Below are positions 1 through 6,756 of a stretch of 13,375 bases of DNA, piece after piece. Under the pieces are notes generated by a model that worked only from the letters and a program-made list of their open reading frames with translations, was not told where the DNA came from and searched no databases. Each line of letters opens with the position of its first letter. The stretch's first letter is position 1. Location of the stretch: NCBI GenBank assembly GCA_903890595.1, contig CAITBU010000091.1, positions 1 through 13,375 on the forward strand, written 5' to 3'. The translations under genes were made by a program, and so were the position numbers. This DNA comes from an uncultured Holophagaceae bacterium. Its GTDB lineage: Bacteria > Acidobacteriota > Holophagae > Holophagales > Holophagaceae.

Positions 1-1
1 G

Positions 2-1063
2 CCCGCTTCGAAGGCCCCTGCCAGCGTTCCCGTGCTTCCCCAGGCACCTCAGGTTGAATTGCGAAGCGCCGCAGCCACGGCCCCCGCTGGCCCTGAGGCC
101 CCGGTGAGCACCGACCACAACCTCGCACCCACCGCGCCCTCCTCGGCACCCGCTGCGCTGCCGCTGCCTGCGGGCACCGCCAGCCTGGCTCCGGCTCAGA
201 GCGCGGATCCGGCACCTCTGCTGAAGGCCGTTCCAGCCCATGTCCTCGCTCCAGCCCTGGCCGGCCCTGGCGACCCCTCGACCCACCAACCAGCCGTGGT
301 CACGGCTGAGCCCGCCCTTCGTGCTGCTGCAGCAGCGGCCAGCGAGGAGCCGGTCGCGGCATCGAAGGCCACGGACGGAGCAGCCCTCCACGGGACCCCG
401 CGGGCACCCCTTCCTTCGCCGGGGTGGACCTCAGCGCCGATGACACCTGCTGCCCAGGAAGCCCCGAGTGTGCAGCCCGGCAGACCCCTGCAGGGCGCCC
501 CAACCGAAGTGGAACCCGGGAACCCCAAGGCCACCAAGCTTGGCCCCTCAGCTCCCGCGCGGGCGCAGGATGGCTCTCCCCTCGCAGCCCTGGCCGCCAC
601 TCACCCAGTGGCCCAAGCCGCCGCCCCTGCGGCCCAGACAGCACCGGCTTCTGCGGCACCCCCTTCCGCGCCCGCCCTGCAGGTGGAAGGTGGCCTGAAG
701 TGGATGTTGAAGGGTGGCGCCCAGGAGGCGCAGCTGCAGCTCCATCCGGACTCCCTCGGCCAGGTGACCATCCATTTGAAGGTGGAAGGCGGCGAGGTGC
801 ACGTTCGCCTCTGGGTCACGGACCCCACGTCCATGCAGGCCGTGCGGGATGGGCAGGAGCACCTGGGCGTTGCACTCAGGGAGCAGGGCCTCCAGCTGGG
901 CAGTTTTGATCTCCAGCAGGGCCATCGCCCCCACCAGGAAGCCCCAGTCGCCCCCGTGGTGCGCGAACACCACCTGCCGGAGCGCCTCAGCACCCGGCAA
1001 GAAGCACCGACAGTCGCCCGCCCAGCCATCCTAAACCCGCACCACGTCGAGCTCTACGCCTGA
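2..1063 (+). CDS. fliK: Flagellar hook-length control protein FliK, 5' end missing
   Basis: The reading frame is open to the left edge, so the N-terminus lies outside the window; 353 residues are visible. About the first 230 are low-complexity Ala/Pro/Ser/Gln-rich sequence, the usual composition of the FliK ruler region. The last 122 residues begin near base 695 with the conserved FliK C-terminal domain (Flg_hook family). Key signatures are LQLHPDSLGQV, the alternating hydrophobic strand pattern after it, and VALREQGLQLGSFDL. In the family this domain contacts FlhB and switches export from hook to filament subunits once the hook is long enough, while the N-terminal part measures length during export through the flagellar type III apparatus. 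It lies 41 bp upstream of flgD in the same direction, a common arrangement for hook genes. Identification rests on the C-terminal domain and the neighbours. The GTG at base 32 is only the first start codon inside the window and is not a credible true start. Confidence 0.9.
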   Translation, partial: PASKAPASVPVLPQAPQVELRSAAATAPAGPEAPVSTDHNLAPTAPSSAPAALPLPAGTASLAPAQSADPAPLLKAVPAHVLAPALAGPGDPSTHQPAVVTAEPALRAAAAAASEEPVAASKATDGAALHGTPRAPLPSPGWTSAPMTPAAQEAPSVQPGRPLQGAPTEVEPGNPKATKLGPSAPARAQDGSPLAALAATHPVAQAAAPAAQTAPASAAPPSAPALQVEGGLKWMLKGGAQEAQLQLHPDSLGQVTIHLKVEGGEVHVRLWVTDPTSMQAVRDGQEHLGVALREQGLQLGSFDLQQGHRPHQEAPVAPVVREHHLPERLSTRQEAPTVARPAILNPHHVELYA

Positions 1064-1064
1064 T

Positions 1065-1080
1065 CGGCACGCTTCCTGTA
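1065..1080 (+). promoter_or_regulatory. Weak sigma-54-like -24/-12 match before flgD
   Basis: CGGCACG (1065-1071), four bases, then CTGTA (1076-1080) resembles the sigma-54 consensus TGGCACG-N4-TTGCW. The -24 GG is present, but the normally invariant -12 GC reads GT. The predicted transcription start would fall almost on the flgD ribosome binding site. It may be chance; flgD can simply be read through from fliK. Confidence 0.2.
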
Positions 1081-1104
1081 TTACCCATGCCTTAGGAGGT
1101 CCCC

Positions 1105-1773
1105 ATGGAGACCGGAATGATCACCTCGGCGATGACGGCCAGTTCGTCCGCCAGCACCACCGCCACCGCCAAGAACTCCTTGGACAAGGACAGCTTCCTC
1201 AAGCTGCTCGTGGCTCAGCTGAAGAACCAGGACCCGACCTCCGATAGCAGCCAGGATCCGAACCAGATGGTCCAGCAGATGACCAGCTTCTCCAGCCTCG
1301 AGCAGGCGCAGCAGACCAACACGCTGCTCCAGGGGCTGCAGACCCAGAACCTGGGACTCTTCCAGGCCCAGGCCGCCTCGATGGTGGGTAAGACCGTGGA
1401 AGTGGACGGGACCGGCTTCAACCTGCAGTCCGGCAAGGCCTCCATGAACATCTACCTCAACTCCCCGGCGAACGTAACCTTCACCGTGAAAGACGCCAGC
1501 GGCAAGGTCGTGGCAACGATCCCTCGCGGCGAGGTGGCGGCCGGCAAGTCAGTGGTTGGCTGGGACGGCAAGGATCTCAACGGCAACCAGCTGCCCGATG
1601 GCGCCTACTCGGTAAGCGTCACGGCCACGGGGCCCAACGGCACGGCCGTGCCCTTCCAGACGAGCCTGATCATGAAGGTCGACTCGGTGGCCTTCTCCAG
1701 CGGCGGCACCATCTCGCTCACCTCGGGTACCAGCACCTTCCTCATGTCCAAGATCCTCGGCATCGTCGCCTGA
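1105..1773 (+). CDS. flgD: Flagellar hook assembly scaffold protein FlgD
   Basis: A 222-residue protein, close to the usual FlgD length. It starts at ATG 1105 with a perfect AGGAGG at 1094-1099. Residues about 25-80 match the FlgD N-terminal domain: LDKDSFLKLLVAQLKNQDP is the hallmark motif, followed by QQMTSFSSLEQ. Residues about 95-195 contain the tudor-like and Ig-like (FlgD_ig) regions, with VTFTVKDASGKVV and GWDGKDLNGNQLPDGAYSV typical of the Ig fold. FlgD caps the growing hook outside the cell and directs addition of FlgE subunits; it is exported by the flagellar type III system, so it has no Sec signal. It lies between fliK and flgE, with a 30-bp gap to flgE, so the three are probably co-transcribed. 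Nothing is missing or broken. Confidence 0.95.
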   Translation: METGMITSAMTASSSASTTATAKNSLDKDSFLKLLVAQLKNQDPTSDSSQDPNQMVQQMTSFSSLEQAQQTNTLLQGLQTQNLGLFQAQAASMVGKTVEVDGTGFNLQSGKASMNIYLNSPANVTFTVKDASGKVVATIPRGEVAAGKSVVGWDGKDLNGNQLPDGAYSVSVTATGPNGTAVPFQTSLIMKVDSVAFSSGGTISLTSGTSTFLMSKILGIVA

Positions 1774-1803
1774 TTCCAACCCCAGCCCAACCAAGGAGCC
1801 CCA

Positions 1804-3534
1804 ATGAGCCTCTACTCCGCCTTCTACTCCGGCCTCTCCGGCCTCGCCACGAACTCCAATGCCCTGAATGTCATCGGCAACAACCTGTCGAACATCAACA
1901 CCGTCGGCTTCAAGGGCTCGGACATGACCTTCCGGGACATCTTCAGCACCGCCGGTGCCTCCTCCACCCAGGGCAACGGCAACCCCATCCAGTTTGGCCT
2001 GGGCGTGCAGATGAACTCCGTTAACCAGAACTTCTCCCAGTCCTCCTTCCAGTCCACGGGCAACGCCCTGGACATGGCCATCCAGGGCAACGGCTTCTTC
2101 ACCCTGCAGACGGCCGCCGGCACCCAGGTGTTCAGCCGCGCGGGCAACTTCACCCGCAACAGCGATGGCTACCTCGTGGCCAGTGATGGAGCCAATGTCA
2201 TGGGCTGGAACCGCACTGTTGCGAACGGTGTCGGCAGCGTCATCACCACCGGCGCGGCAGTGCCCATCCAGGTCTCCGCCGCCACCGCCGGGGCCCAGGC
2301 CACCGCCAACGTCGGCCTGAACGTCAACCTGAACGCCTCGGCTGCCCGCCTCAGCACCTACTCCTCGCCGGTGCAGGTCTACGACAGCCTGGGCCAGGTC
2401 CAGAACATGGTCATCGACTACACCAAGTCCGCCGATGCCCAGTCGCCCACCACTAGCCTTGGATTCTCCGGCGTCAACCTGGATGCCTCCCTCTACACCG
2501 GCGTTGCCGATCTCACCCAGAGCGCCAGCGTCTTCGACAGCCAGGGCGTGGCCCACCCCCTGACCATCACCTACCACAAGACTGCAGGCCAGCCCTATGT
2601 GGCTGCCAGCGGTGCCACCCCGGCCCAATCCTTCGTGGCGGACAGCTGGACCTACAACATCACCGATTCCACACCTGGTGCCCCGGCTTCGGTGGGTGGC
2701 GGCACCATTGACTGGAGCACGGGCTCACCCGTCGTGTCCCCCACCAGTCCCCTGGTGGTCACCACCTCCACCGGCATCACCAACACCATCGCCTTCTCCC
2801 CCTCGAACTTCACCAATACCCTGGCAGCGAGCGATGCCGGCACGGTGGCCCAGGTCGGCGGCAACCCCACCGGCAACCTCACCTGGACCTACACGGTCCG
2901 GGATGCGGCCCTCAACCCTGATGGTTCCAAGCGGGCCGTCGTCTACACGGGCATCATGGGCTTCGATGCCAGTGGCAACCTCAGCCAGATGGGCGTTCCC
3001 GGGACCCCCATCAACAATCCGAGCGCCGCCAACAACCCCTCCATCACCATTCCCTGGCTGAGCGGCACTTCCAACACCATCACCCTAGACATCATGGGTA
3101 GCAACGGGACGTCGAACTTCACCGGCCTCAGCTCGGCCAATGCGACCATCAGCAGCACCCAGGATGGCTACCCCGCCGGCACCCTGCAGAGCATGACCGT
3201 GGACCAGGATGGCATCATCAGTGGCACCTTCACCAATGGCCAGATCCTCAACCTGGCGCAGCTGGCCCTCTCCTCCTTCACCAACACCAACGGCCTGCAG
3301 CAGGCCGGCAACAACCACTGGAGCCAGACCCTGGCCTCCGGTGCGCCGACCATCGGTGTGGCCAATGCGGCCGGCCGCGGGGGCATCCTCGGCTCCAACC
3401 TCGAGCTGTCCAACGTGGATGTCGCCAGCGAGTTCACCAAGCTCATCGTCAGCCAGCGCGGCTACCAGGCCAACGCCAAGATCGTCACCACCACCGACGA
3501 GCTGCTCCAGGTGACCCTGAACCTCAAGCAGTAA
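1804..3534 (+). CDS. flgE: Flagellar hook protein FlgE, long form
   Basis: A 576-residue hook subunit. The ATG at 1804 has AAGGAG at 1793-1798. The N-terminal rod/hook motif (residues 1-45: LYSAFYSGLSGL, then NVIGNNLSNINTVGFKGS) and the C-terminal motif (residues about 530-576: ELSNVDVASEFTKLIVSQRGYQANAKIV) are textbook. These two ends form the coiled-coil D0 core of the hook. The middle, about residues 150-480, is Thr/Ser/Asn/Gly-rich and longer than in the roughly 400-residue Salmonella protein, so extra surface domains are likely inserted there. Long FlgE variants are common outside the enterics. GNGFFTL near residue 95 is the FlgE/F/G strand motif. It is the last gene before a strong terminator, so it probably ends the fliK-flgD-flgE operon. 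FlgE rather than FlgF or FlgG is preferred because of length and the flgD neighbour. Confidence 0.95.
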   Translation: MSLYSAFYSGLSGLATNSNALNVIGNNLSNINTVGFKGSDMTFRDIFSTAGASSTQGNGNPIQFGLGVQMNSVNQNFSQSSFQSTGNALDMAIQGNGFFTLQTAAGTQVFSRAGNFTRNSDGYLVASDGANVMGWNRTVANGVGSVITTGAAVPIQVSAATAGAQATANVGLNVNLNASAARLSTYSSPVQVYDSLGQVQNMVIDYTKSADAQSPTTSLGFSGVNLDASLYTGVADLTQSASVFDSQGVAHPLTITYHKTAGQPYVAASGATPAQSFVADSWTYNITDSTPGAPASVGGGTIDWSTGSPVVSPTSPLVVTTSTGITNTIAFSPSNFTNTLAASDAGTVAQVGGNPTGNLTWTYTVRDAALNPDGSKRAVVYTGIMGFDASGNLSQMGVPGTPINNPSAANNPSITIPWLSGTSNTITLDIMGSNGTSNFTGLSSANATISSTQDGYPAGTLQSMTVDQDGIISGTFTNGQILNLAQLALSSFTNTNGLQQAGNNHWSQTLASGAPTIGVANAAGRGGILGSNLELSNVDVASEFTKLIVSQRGYQANAKIVTTTDELLQVTLNLKQ

Positions 3535-3551
3535 GCCAGTCCCAGCCTGTG

Positions 3552-3579
3552 AGCGCGGCCCCTCGGGGCCGCGCTTTTT
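3552..3579 (+). terminator. Intrinsic terminator of the hook operon
   Basis: AGCGCGGCCC (3552-3561) pairs perfectly with GGGCCGCGCT (3566-3575) around the four-base loop CTCG, followed by a run of five T (3575-3579). It begins 17 bp after the flgE stop codon and separates the flagellar genes from ispG. Confidence 0.92.
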
Positions 3580-3607
3580 GGTTCCCGGACCGGCGGGCGA
3601 GTAGACT
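3578..3607 (+). promoter_or_regulatory. Candidate sigma-70-type promoter for ispG
   Basis: TTGGTT (3578-3583) and TAGACT (3602-3607) are separated by 18 bp and would start transcription about 15 bases before the ispG ATG. Each box matches its consensus at four of six positions. The -35 overlaps the T-run of the preceding terminator. It is plausible because ispG needs its own promoter after that terminator, but the match is weak. Confidence 0.35.
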
Positions 3608-3628
3608 TGGGGCTTTCACCGAGGCCCC

Positions 3629-4738
3629 ATGTCCGGACACGAAAGCCTGCCCCTCGCCCCGCGCCGCATGACCCGCCGCATCATGGTGGGCCCGGTGCCC
3701 GTGGGCGGGGACGCACCCATCACCGTCCAGAGCATGACCAAGACCGACAGCCGGGATGTGGAAGCCACCGTCAAGCAGATCTACGCCTATGCCAATGCCG
3801 GCTGCGAGATCGTGCGGGTGAGCGTGCCCACCACCAAGGCCGGCGAGGTCTTCCACGAGATCTGCGACCGCAGCCCCATCCCCGTGGTGGCCGACATCCA
3901 CTTCGACTACCGTCTGGCCCTGGTGGCCGCTGACGGCGGCGCGGCCTGCCTGCGCATCAATCCGGGCAACATCGGCGGCCAGGACCGCGTGCGGGCGGTG
4001 GTAGAGAAGGCCGGCGCCAAGGGCATCCCCATCCGCATCGGCGTCAACGGCGGCAGCCTCGAGAAGGACCTGCTGGAGAAGTTCGGTTCGGCGACGCCCG
4101 AGGCCATGGTGGAGAGCGCCCTGCGCCACATCGACGTGCTGGAGCGCGAGGGCTTCCACGACATCAAGATCAGCCTCAAGGCCAGCGATGTGGTGCGCAC
4201 GGTGCAGGCCTACCGCCTGCTGGCCAAGCAGGTGGACTACCCCTTCCACCTGGGCATCACCGAGGCGGGCACCCCCTTCGGTGGCACCATCCGCTCCAGT
4301 GCCGGCATGGGCATCCTGCTGGCCGAGGGCCTGGGGGACACCATCCGGGTCTCCCTCACCGGCGAGGGCGAGGACGAGTGCCGCGTGGGCCATGAGCTGC
4401 TGCGCTCCCTGGCCCTGCGCACCGGCGGCTTCCGCATGGTGAGCTGCCCCAGCTGCGGCCGGGTGCAGATCGACCTCAACCGCGTGGCGAACGAGATCGA
4501 GGAAGGCCTCAAGCTGATCAACCACGAGAACATCACCTACGCCGTCATGGGCTGTGTGGTGAACGGCCCTGGCGAGGCCCGGGATGCCGACCTCGGCGTG
4601 GCCGGCGGCGCCGGGGAAGGCCTCATCTACCGCAAGGGCGAGCTGATCCGCCGGGTGAAGGAGGAGGACCTGGTTCCCGCCTTCCTGGAAGAGGCCCGCA
4701 AGGTGAAGGCCGAGGCCGATGCCGCTGCGGGGGCCTAG
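3629..4738 (+). CDS. ispG: 4-hydroxy-3-methylbut-2-enyl diphosphate synthase IspG (GcpE)
   Basis: A 369-residue protein, essentially the length of the E. coli enzyme, so this is the short bacterial form without the plant-type insert. It converts MEcPP to HMBPP in the MEP isoprenoid pathway, using a [4Fe-4S] cluster and a reduced electron carrier in the cytosol. The cluster ligands are visible: Cys273 and Cys276 in SCPSCGR, and Cys309 in VMGCVVNGPGEA, with the fourth ligand Glu316 in the same loop. N-terminal TIM-barrel signatures are TVQSMTKTD, VADIHFDYR and RINPGNIGG. ATG 3629 is preceded by GAGG (3621-3624). yidD overlaps its 3' end by 20 bp, so the two are probably co-transcribed. No substitutions in the key residues are visible. 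Confidence 0.97.
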   Translation: MSGHESLPLAPRRMTRRIMVGPVPVGGDAPITVQSMTKTDSRDVEATVKQIYAYANAGCEIVRVSVPTTKAGEVFHEICDRSPIPVVADIHFDYRLALVAADGGAACLRINPGNIGGQDRVRAVVEKAGAKGIPIRIGVNGGSLEKDLLEKFGSATPEAMVESALRHIDVLEREGFHDIKISLKASDVVRTVQAYRLLAKQVDYPFHLGITEAGTPFGGTIRSSAGMGILLAEGLGDTIRVSLTGEGEDECRVGHELLRSLALRTGGFRMVSCPSCGRVQIDLNRVANEIEEGLKLINHENITYAVMGCVVNGPGEARDADLGVAGGAGEGLIYRKGELIRRVKEEDLVPAFLEEARKVKAEADAAAGA

Positions 4739-5036
4739 GGTGCTCCCCTGGCTGGTGGCTCACCCCCTGGCTGCGGGAGCCCTGTTGCTGGTCCTGGAGG
4801 CCCTCCTGCCGGCGCGGTTTCAGCCCACGGCCTGGGTCTGCCGGGGGGCCATTCGCGTCTACCAGGCCGTGCTGTCCGAGCACCTGCCCACCCAATGCAA
4901 GTTCACCCCCACCTGCAGCCACTACGGCCTGGGCTGCATCCAGCGCCACGGCACCCTCCGGGGGGGCCTGCTCACCACCTGGCGCCTCCTCCGCTGCTCC
5001 CCCCTCACGGACGGTGGCAGCGATCCGGTGCCCTAG
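4719..5036 (+). CDS. yidD: Membrane protein insertion efficiency factor YidD
   Basis: A 105-residue protein with the YidD signature CKFTPTCSHY (Cys60, Cys66), then QRHGTLRG, a conserved Trp-Arg segment (TTWRLLRC, Cys93) and the C-terminal GGSDPVP. In the family YidD is a small inner-membrane-associated protein that assists YidC-dependent insertion. The N-terminus carries a hydrophobic stretch at residues 13-30 and makes the protein somewhat longer than the 85-residue E. coli form. ATG 4719 lies inside the end of ispG and has AAGG at 4706-4709. A GTG at 4740, just after the ispG stop, is an alternative start giving 98 residues. The usual partners (rnpA, yidC) are not next to it; here it follows ispG, so translation may be coupled. 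The family call is firm; the exact start is less so. Confidence 0.93.
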   Translation: MPLRGPRVLPWLVAHPLAAGALLLVLEALLPARFQPTAWVCRGAIRVYQAVLSEHLPTQCKFTPTCSHYGLGCIQRHGTLRGGLLTTWRLLRCSPLTDGGSDPVP

Positions 5037-5085
5037 CCCCAAGCTGGTGCTGATTCCCCGCACCATCCCCCCTGAAGGTGGTGGG

Positions 5086-5160
5086 CCAAATTCGAAATGA
5101 TGATGATTTTATTGGTTTTAAGTTATTTAAGTATTTCTGACCTTTTTAGTATGACTTGTG
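5086..5160. promoter_or_regulatory. AT-rich island upstream of ric, probable promoter region
   Basis: About 75 bases that are strikingly AT-rich against the GC-rich background. It contains a direct repeat TTTAAGT at 5117-5123 and 5126-5132 (9-bp spacing) and a possible -10 box TAGTAT at 5147-5152, which would start transcription near 5158. No convincing -35 is seen, suggesting an activator-dependent promoter. A lone TTGTGA (5156-5161) resembles a CRP/FNR-family half-site but has no partner half-site. The regulator cannot be named from sequence. Confidence 0.45.
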
Positions 5161-5216
5161 ACCCAAGGCACCGCCTCCAGGCCCCACCTTGGGTTCACGG
5201 GCAACCCGGAGGAGGC
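5158..5216 (+). promoter_or_regulatory. Structured leader of ric with a loop complementary to its Shine-Dalgarno
   Basis: GTGACCCAAGG (5158-5168) pairs with CCTTGGGTTCAC (5187-5198) with one bulged T, giving an 11-bp stem and an 18-base loop. The loop contains GCCTCC (5173-5178), the exact complement of GGAGGC (5211-5216) in the ribosome binding site of ric, so a pseudoknot is possible. A competing hairpin GGGTT (5191-5195) / AACCC (5203-5207) shares bases with the first stem. Pairing is read directly; a regulatory role is inferred. Confidence 0.35.
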
Positions 5217-5222
5217 ATCACC

Positions 5223-5939
5223 ATGATCATCAACTTCGAATGCAGGGTGGGCGACCTCGTCCTGGAGCACCCGGAGACCATGCCCTACCTGGAGGCCCAG
5301 GGGGTGGACTTCTGCTGCCATGGTCACCGCACGCTGAGGGAGGCCTGCGAAGCCGCCGGGCGGCCCTTTCAGCAGATCCAGGCCGGCCTGGCAGAGATCA
5401 CTGCGGCCCCTGCGGATACCCCCACTCCGGCAGCCTGGCAGGAAGCCCCTCTCGCGGAGCTGCTGGACCACATCGAGGCCACCCACCATGCGTACCTGCG
5501 CGCCGAGCTGCCTCGCCTGGAGGCCCTGATCACCAAGGTGCATGGCGTCCATGGCGCGAACCATCCAGAGCTGGACGAGGTCTTCGATGTCTTCCAGAGC
5601 CTCGCCATGGACCTGGGCCCGCACCTCATGAAGGAAGAGCAGATCCTCTTCCCCTTCATCCGCCAGCTGGCCGCCGGGGCCGCAGCGGAGGCCTGCTTCG
5701 CCAGCGTCCAGAGCCCCATCCGGGTCATGGAGGCCGAGCACGTGGAAGTGGGTGGCATGCTGGCCCGACTGCGCGAGGTCACCCACGGCTATGCGGTACC
5801 TGCGGACGGCTGCGCCAGCTTCCAGTCCCTCTACGCCGGCCTGAAGGCCCTGGAGGCAGACACGCACCTGCACATCTGCCTGGAGAATCAGATCCTGCAC
5901 CCCCGGGCCTGCGCCTTGGAAGCAGCGCACCAGGGCTGA
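5223..5939 (+). CDS. ric: Iron-sulfur cluster repair di-iron protein (Ric/ScdA/YtfE)
   Basis: A 238-residue cytosolic protein of the ScdA/YtfE/DnrN family, which restores Fe-S clusters damaged by nitric oxide or oxidants using a hemerythrin-like di-iron centre. The start chosen is ATG 5223, with GGAGGAGG at 5208-5215. The frame is open upstream to an ATG at 5097, but that extension runs through the AT-rich region and has no ribosome binding site. Residues about 3-45 are the ScdA N-terminal domain with the vicinal Cys31-Cys32 (DFCCHGHRTL). The hemerythrin-like part follows: candidate ligands are a His among 83/88/89, His134 and Glu138 (HLMKEEQILFPFI), His173 (MEAEHVE), and His217 and Glu221 (HICLENQILHP). 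KVHGVHGANHPEL is another family hallmark. Normal length, no lost ligand. The upstream leader may control it. Confidence 0.95.
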   Translation: MIINFECRVGDLVLEHPETMPYLEAQGVDFCCHGHRTLREACEAAGRPFQQIQAGLAEITAAPADTPTPAAWQEAPLAELLDHIEATHHAYLRAELPRLEALITKVHGVHGANHPELDEVFDVFQSLAMDLGPHLMKEEQILFPFIRQLAAGAAAEACFASVQSPIRVMEAEHVEVGGMLARLREVTHGYAVPADGCASFQSLYAGLKALEADTHLHICLENQILHPRACALEAAHQG

Positions 5940-6002
5940 GCCTCCTGGACACTCCACGCCGGGCCCCCGAAACTGCTAGTTTGGAAGGCAGGGAGGGGTT
6001 CT

Positions 6003-6752
6003 GTGCCCAACTGGCGTGAGACAGCAATTGGCAGGGTCTTGATGGGGGCATGGGCTCTGATCACGGTGCCTCTGACCGTGATTGGGATCCTGCTGGCCGT
6101 CCCCTTCCTGGGTCGACCGCGCGCCTTCTTCGCGGTGGCGCCCTGGTTCGCCCGGGGCTTCGCCTGGTTCTGCCAGGCCCCGTTCACCTTCAGCGGCTGG
6201 GACAGGGTTCCGGAGGACATCCGGGAGGGCCGCCAGTCCGTGATCTTCATGTCCAACCACGAGAGTCAGCTGGACCCGCCCTACCTGGTGGCGGCGCTGC
6301 CCCTGCCGGCGGTCTACATCGGCAAAAAGGAGCTGAAGTACGTGCCCTTCATCGGCTGGGCCGGCTGGGCCGCCGGCGTGATCTTCATCGACCGCGGCGA
6401 CCGGGAGCGGGCCATCCGCAGCCTCCACGAAGCAGCTCTGGAGGTCCGGAAGGGCAAGAACGTGGTGATCTTCCCGGAGGGGACCCGCACCCGCACCGGA
6501 GAGCTATTGCCCTTCAAGCGCGGCGGTCTCGCCCTGGCCCAGGATGCCGGGGTACCCATCGTGCCCCTGGCCACCGTGGGTGGCTACGGGATCCTGGCCT
6601 CGGGCAGCATGCACATCCGGCCCGGCCGCTTCACCATCGTGGCGGGGGCACCCCTCTACCCCGCCGATTTCGCAGATCGGGATGCCCTGGGCGCCGCCGT
6701 CCGCCAGGCCATCGAAGCGCTCGTGGCCGAAGCCAAGAGCCTGCAGGCCTGA
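6003..6752 (+). CDS. plsC: 1-acyl-sn-glycerol-3-phosphate acyltransferase (PlsC family)
   Basis: A 249-residue membrane-associated acyltransferase. In this family the enzyme adds a fatty acyl chain to lysophosphatidic acid to make phosphatidic acid for phospholipid synthesis. An N-terminal hydrophobic segment (residues about 15-36) anchors it. The catalytic HX4D motif is NHESQLD (His86, Asp91). Motif II is around FIDRGDR (128-134), and motif III is FPEGTRTRTG (157-166). VPIVPLA (184-190) is motif IV. The GTG start at 6003 is chosen because GGAGG (5992-5996) sits 6 bases before it; an ATG at 6042 would remove half of the membrane helix. A possible -10 box TAGTTT (5977-5982) lies in the 63-bp gap after ric, without a good -35. 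Substrate is inferred from the family, since other lyso-lipid acyltransferases share the motifs. It converges on the kinase gene with a four-base gap and no terminator in between. Confidence 0.92.
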   Translation: MPNWRETAIGRVLMGAWALITVPLTVIGILLAVPFLGRPRAFFAVAPWFARGFAWFCQAPFTFSGWDRVPEDIREGRQSVIFMSNHESQLDPPYLVAALPLPAVYIGKKELKYVPFIGWAGWAAGVIFIDRGDRERAIRSLHEAALEVRKGKNVVIFPEGTRTRTGELLPFKRGGLALAQDAGVPIVPLATVGGYGILASGSMHIRPGRFTIVAGAPLYPADFADRDALGAAVRQAIEALVAEAKSLQA

Positions 6753-6756
6753 GCCT

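Noticed and set aside
1549..2628. 359-residue minus-strand frame across flgD/flgE
   Set aside because: It is antisense to two certain flagellar genes, with Gly/Val/Ala-biased composition typical of a GC-rich shadow frame and no motif or ribosome binding site.
3524..4525. 333-residue minus-strand frame across ispG
   Set aside because: His/Ala/Gly-rich shadow antisense to a fully conserved ispG; no recognisable domain.
5049..5084. Intrinsic terminator after yidD
   Set aside because: Only an imperfect bulged stem (CCCGCACC with GGTGGTGGG) and no T-run directly after it.
5097..5222. N-terminal extension of ric from ATG 5097
   Set aside because: It translates the AT-rich promoter-like island, has no ribosome binding site, and family proteins begin at the ScdA domain reached from ATG 5223.
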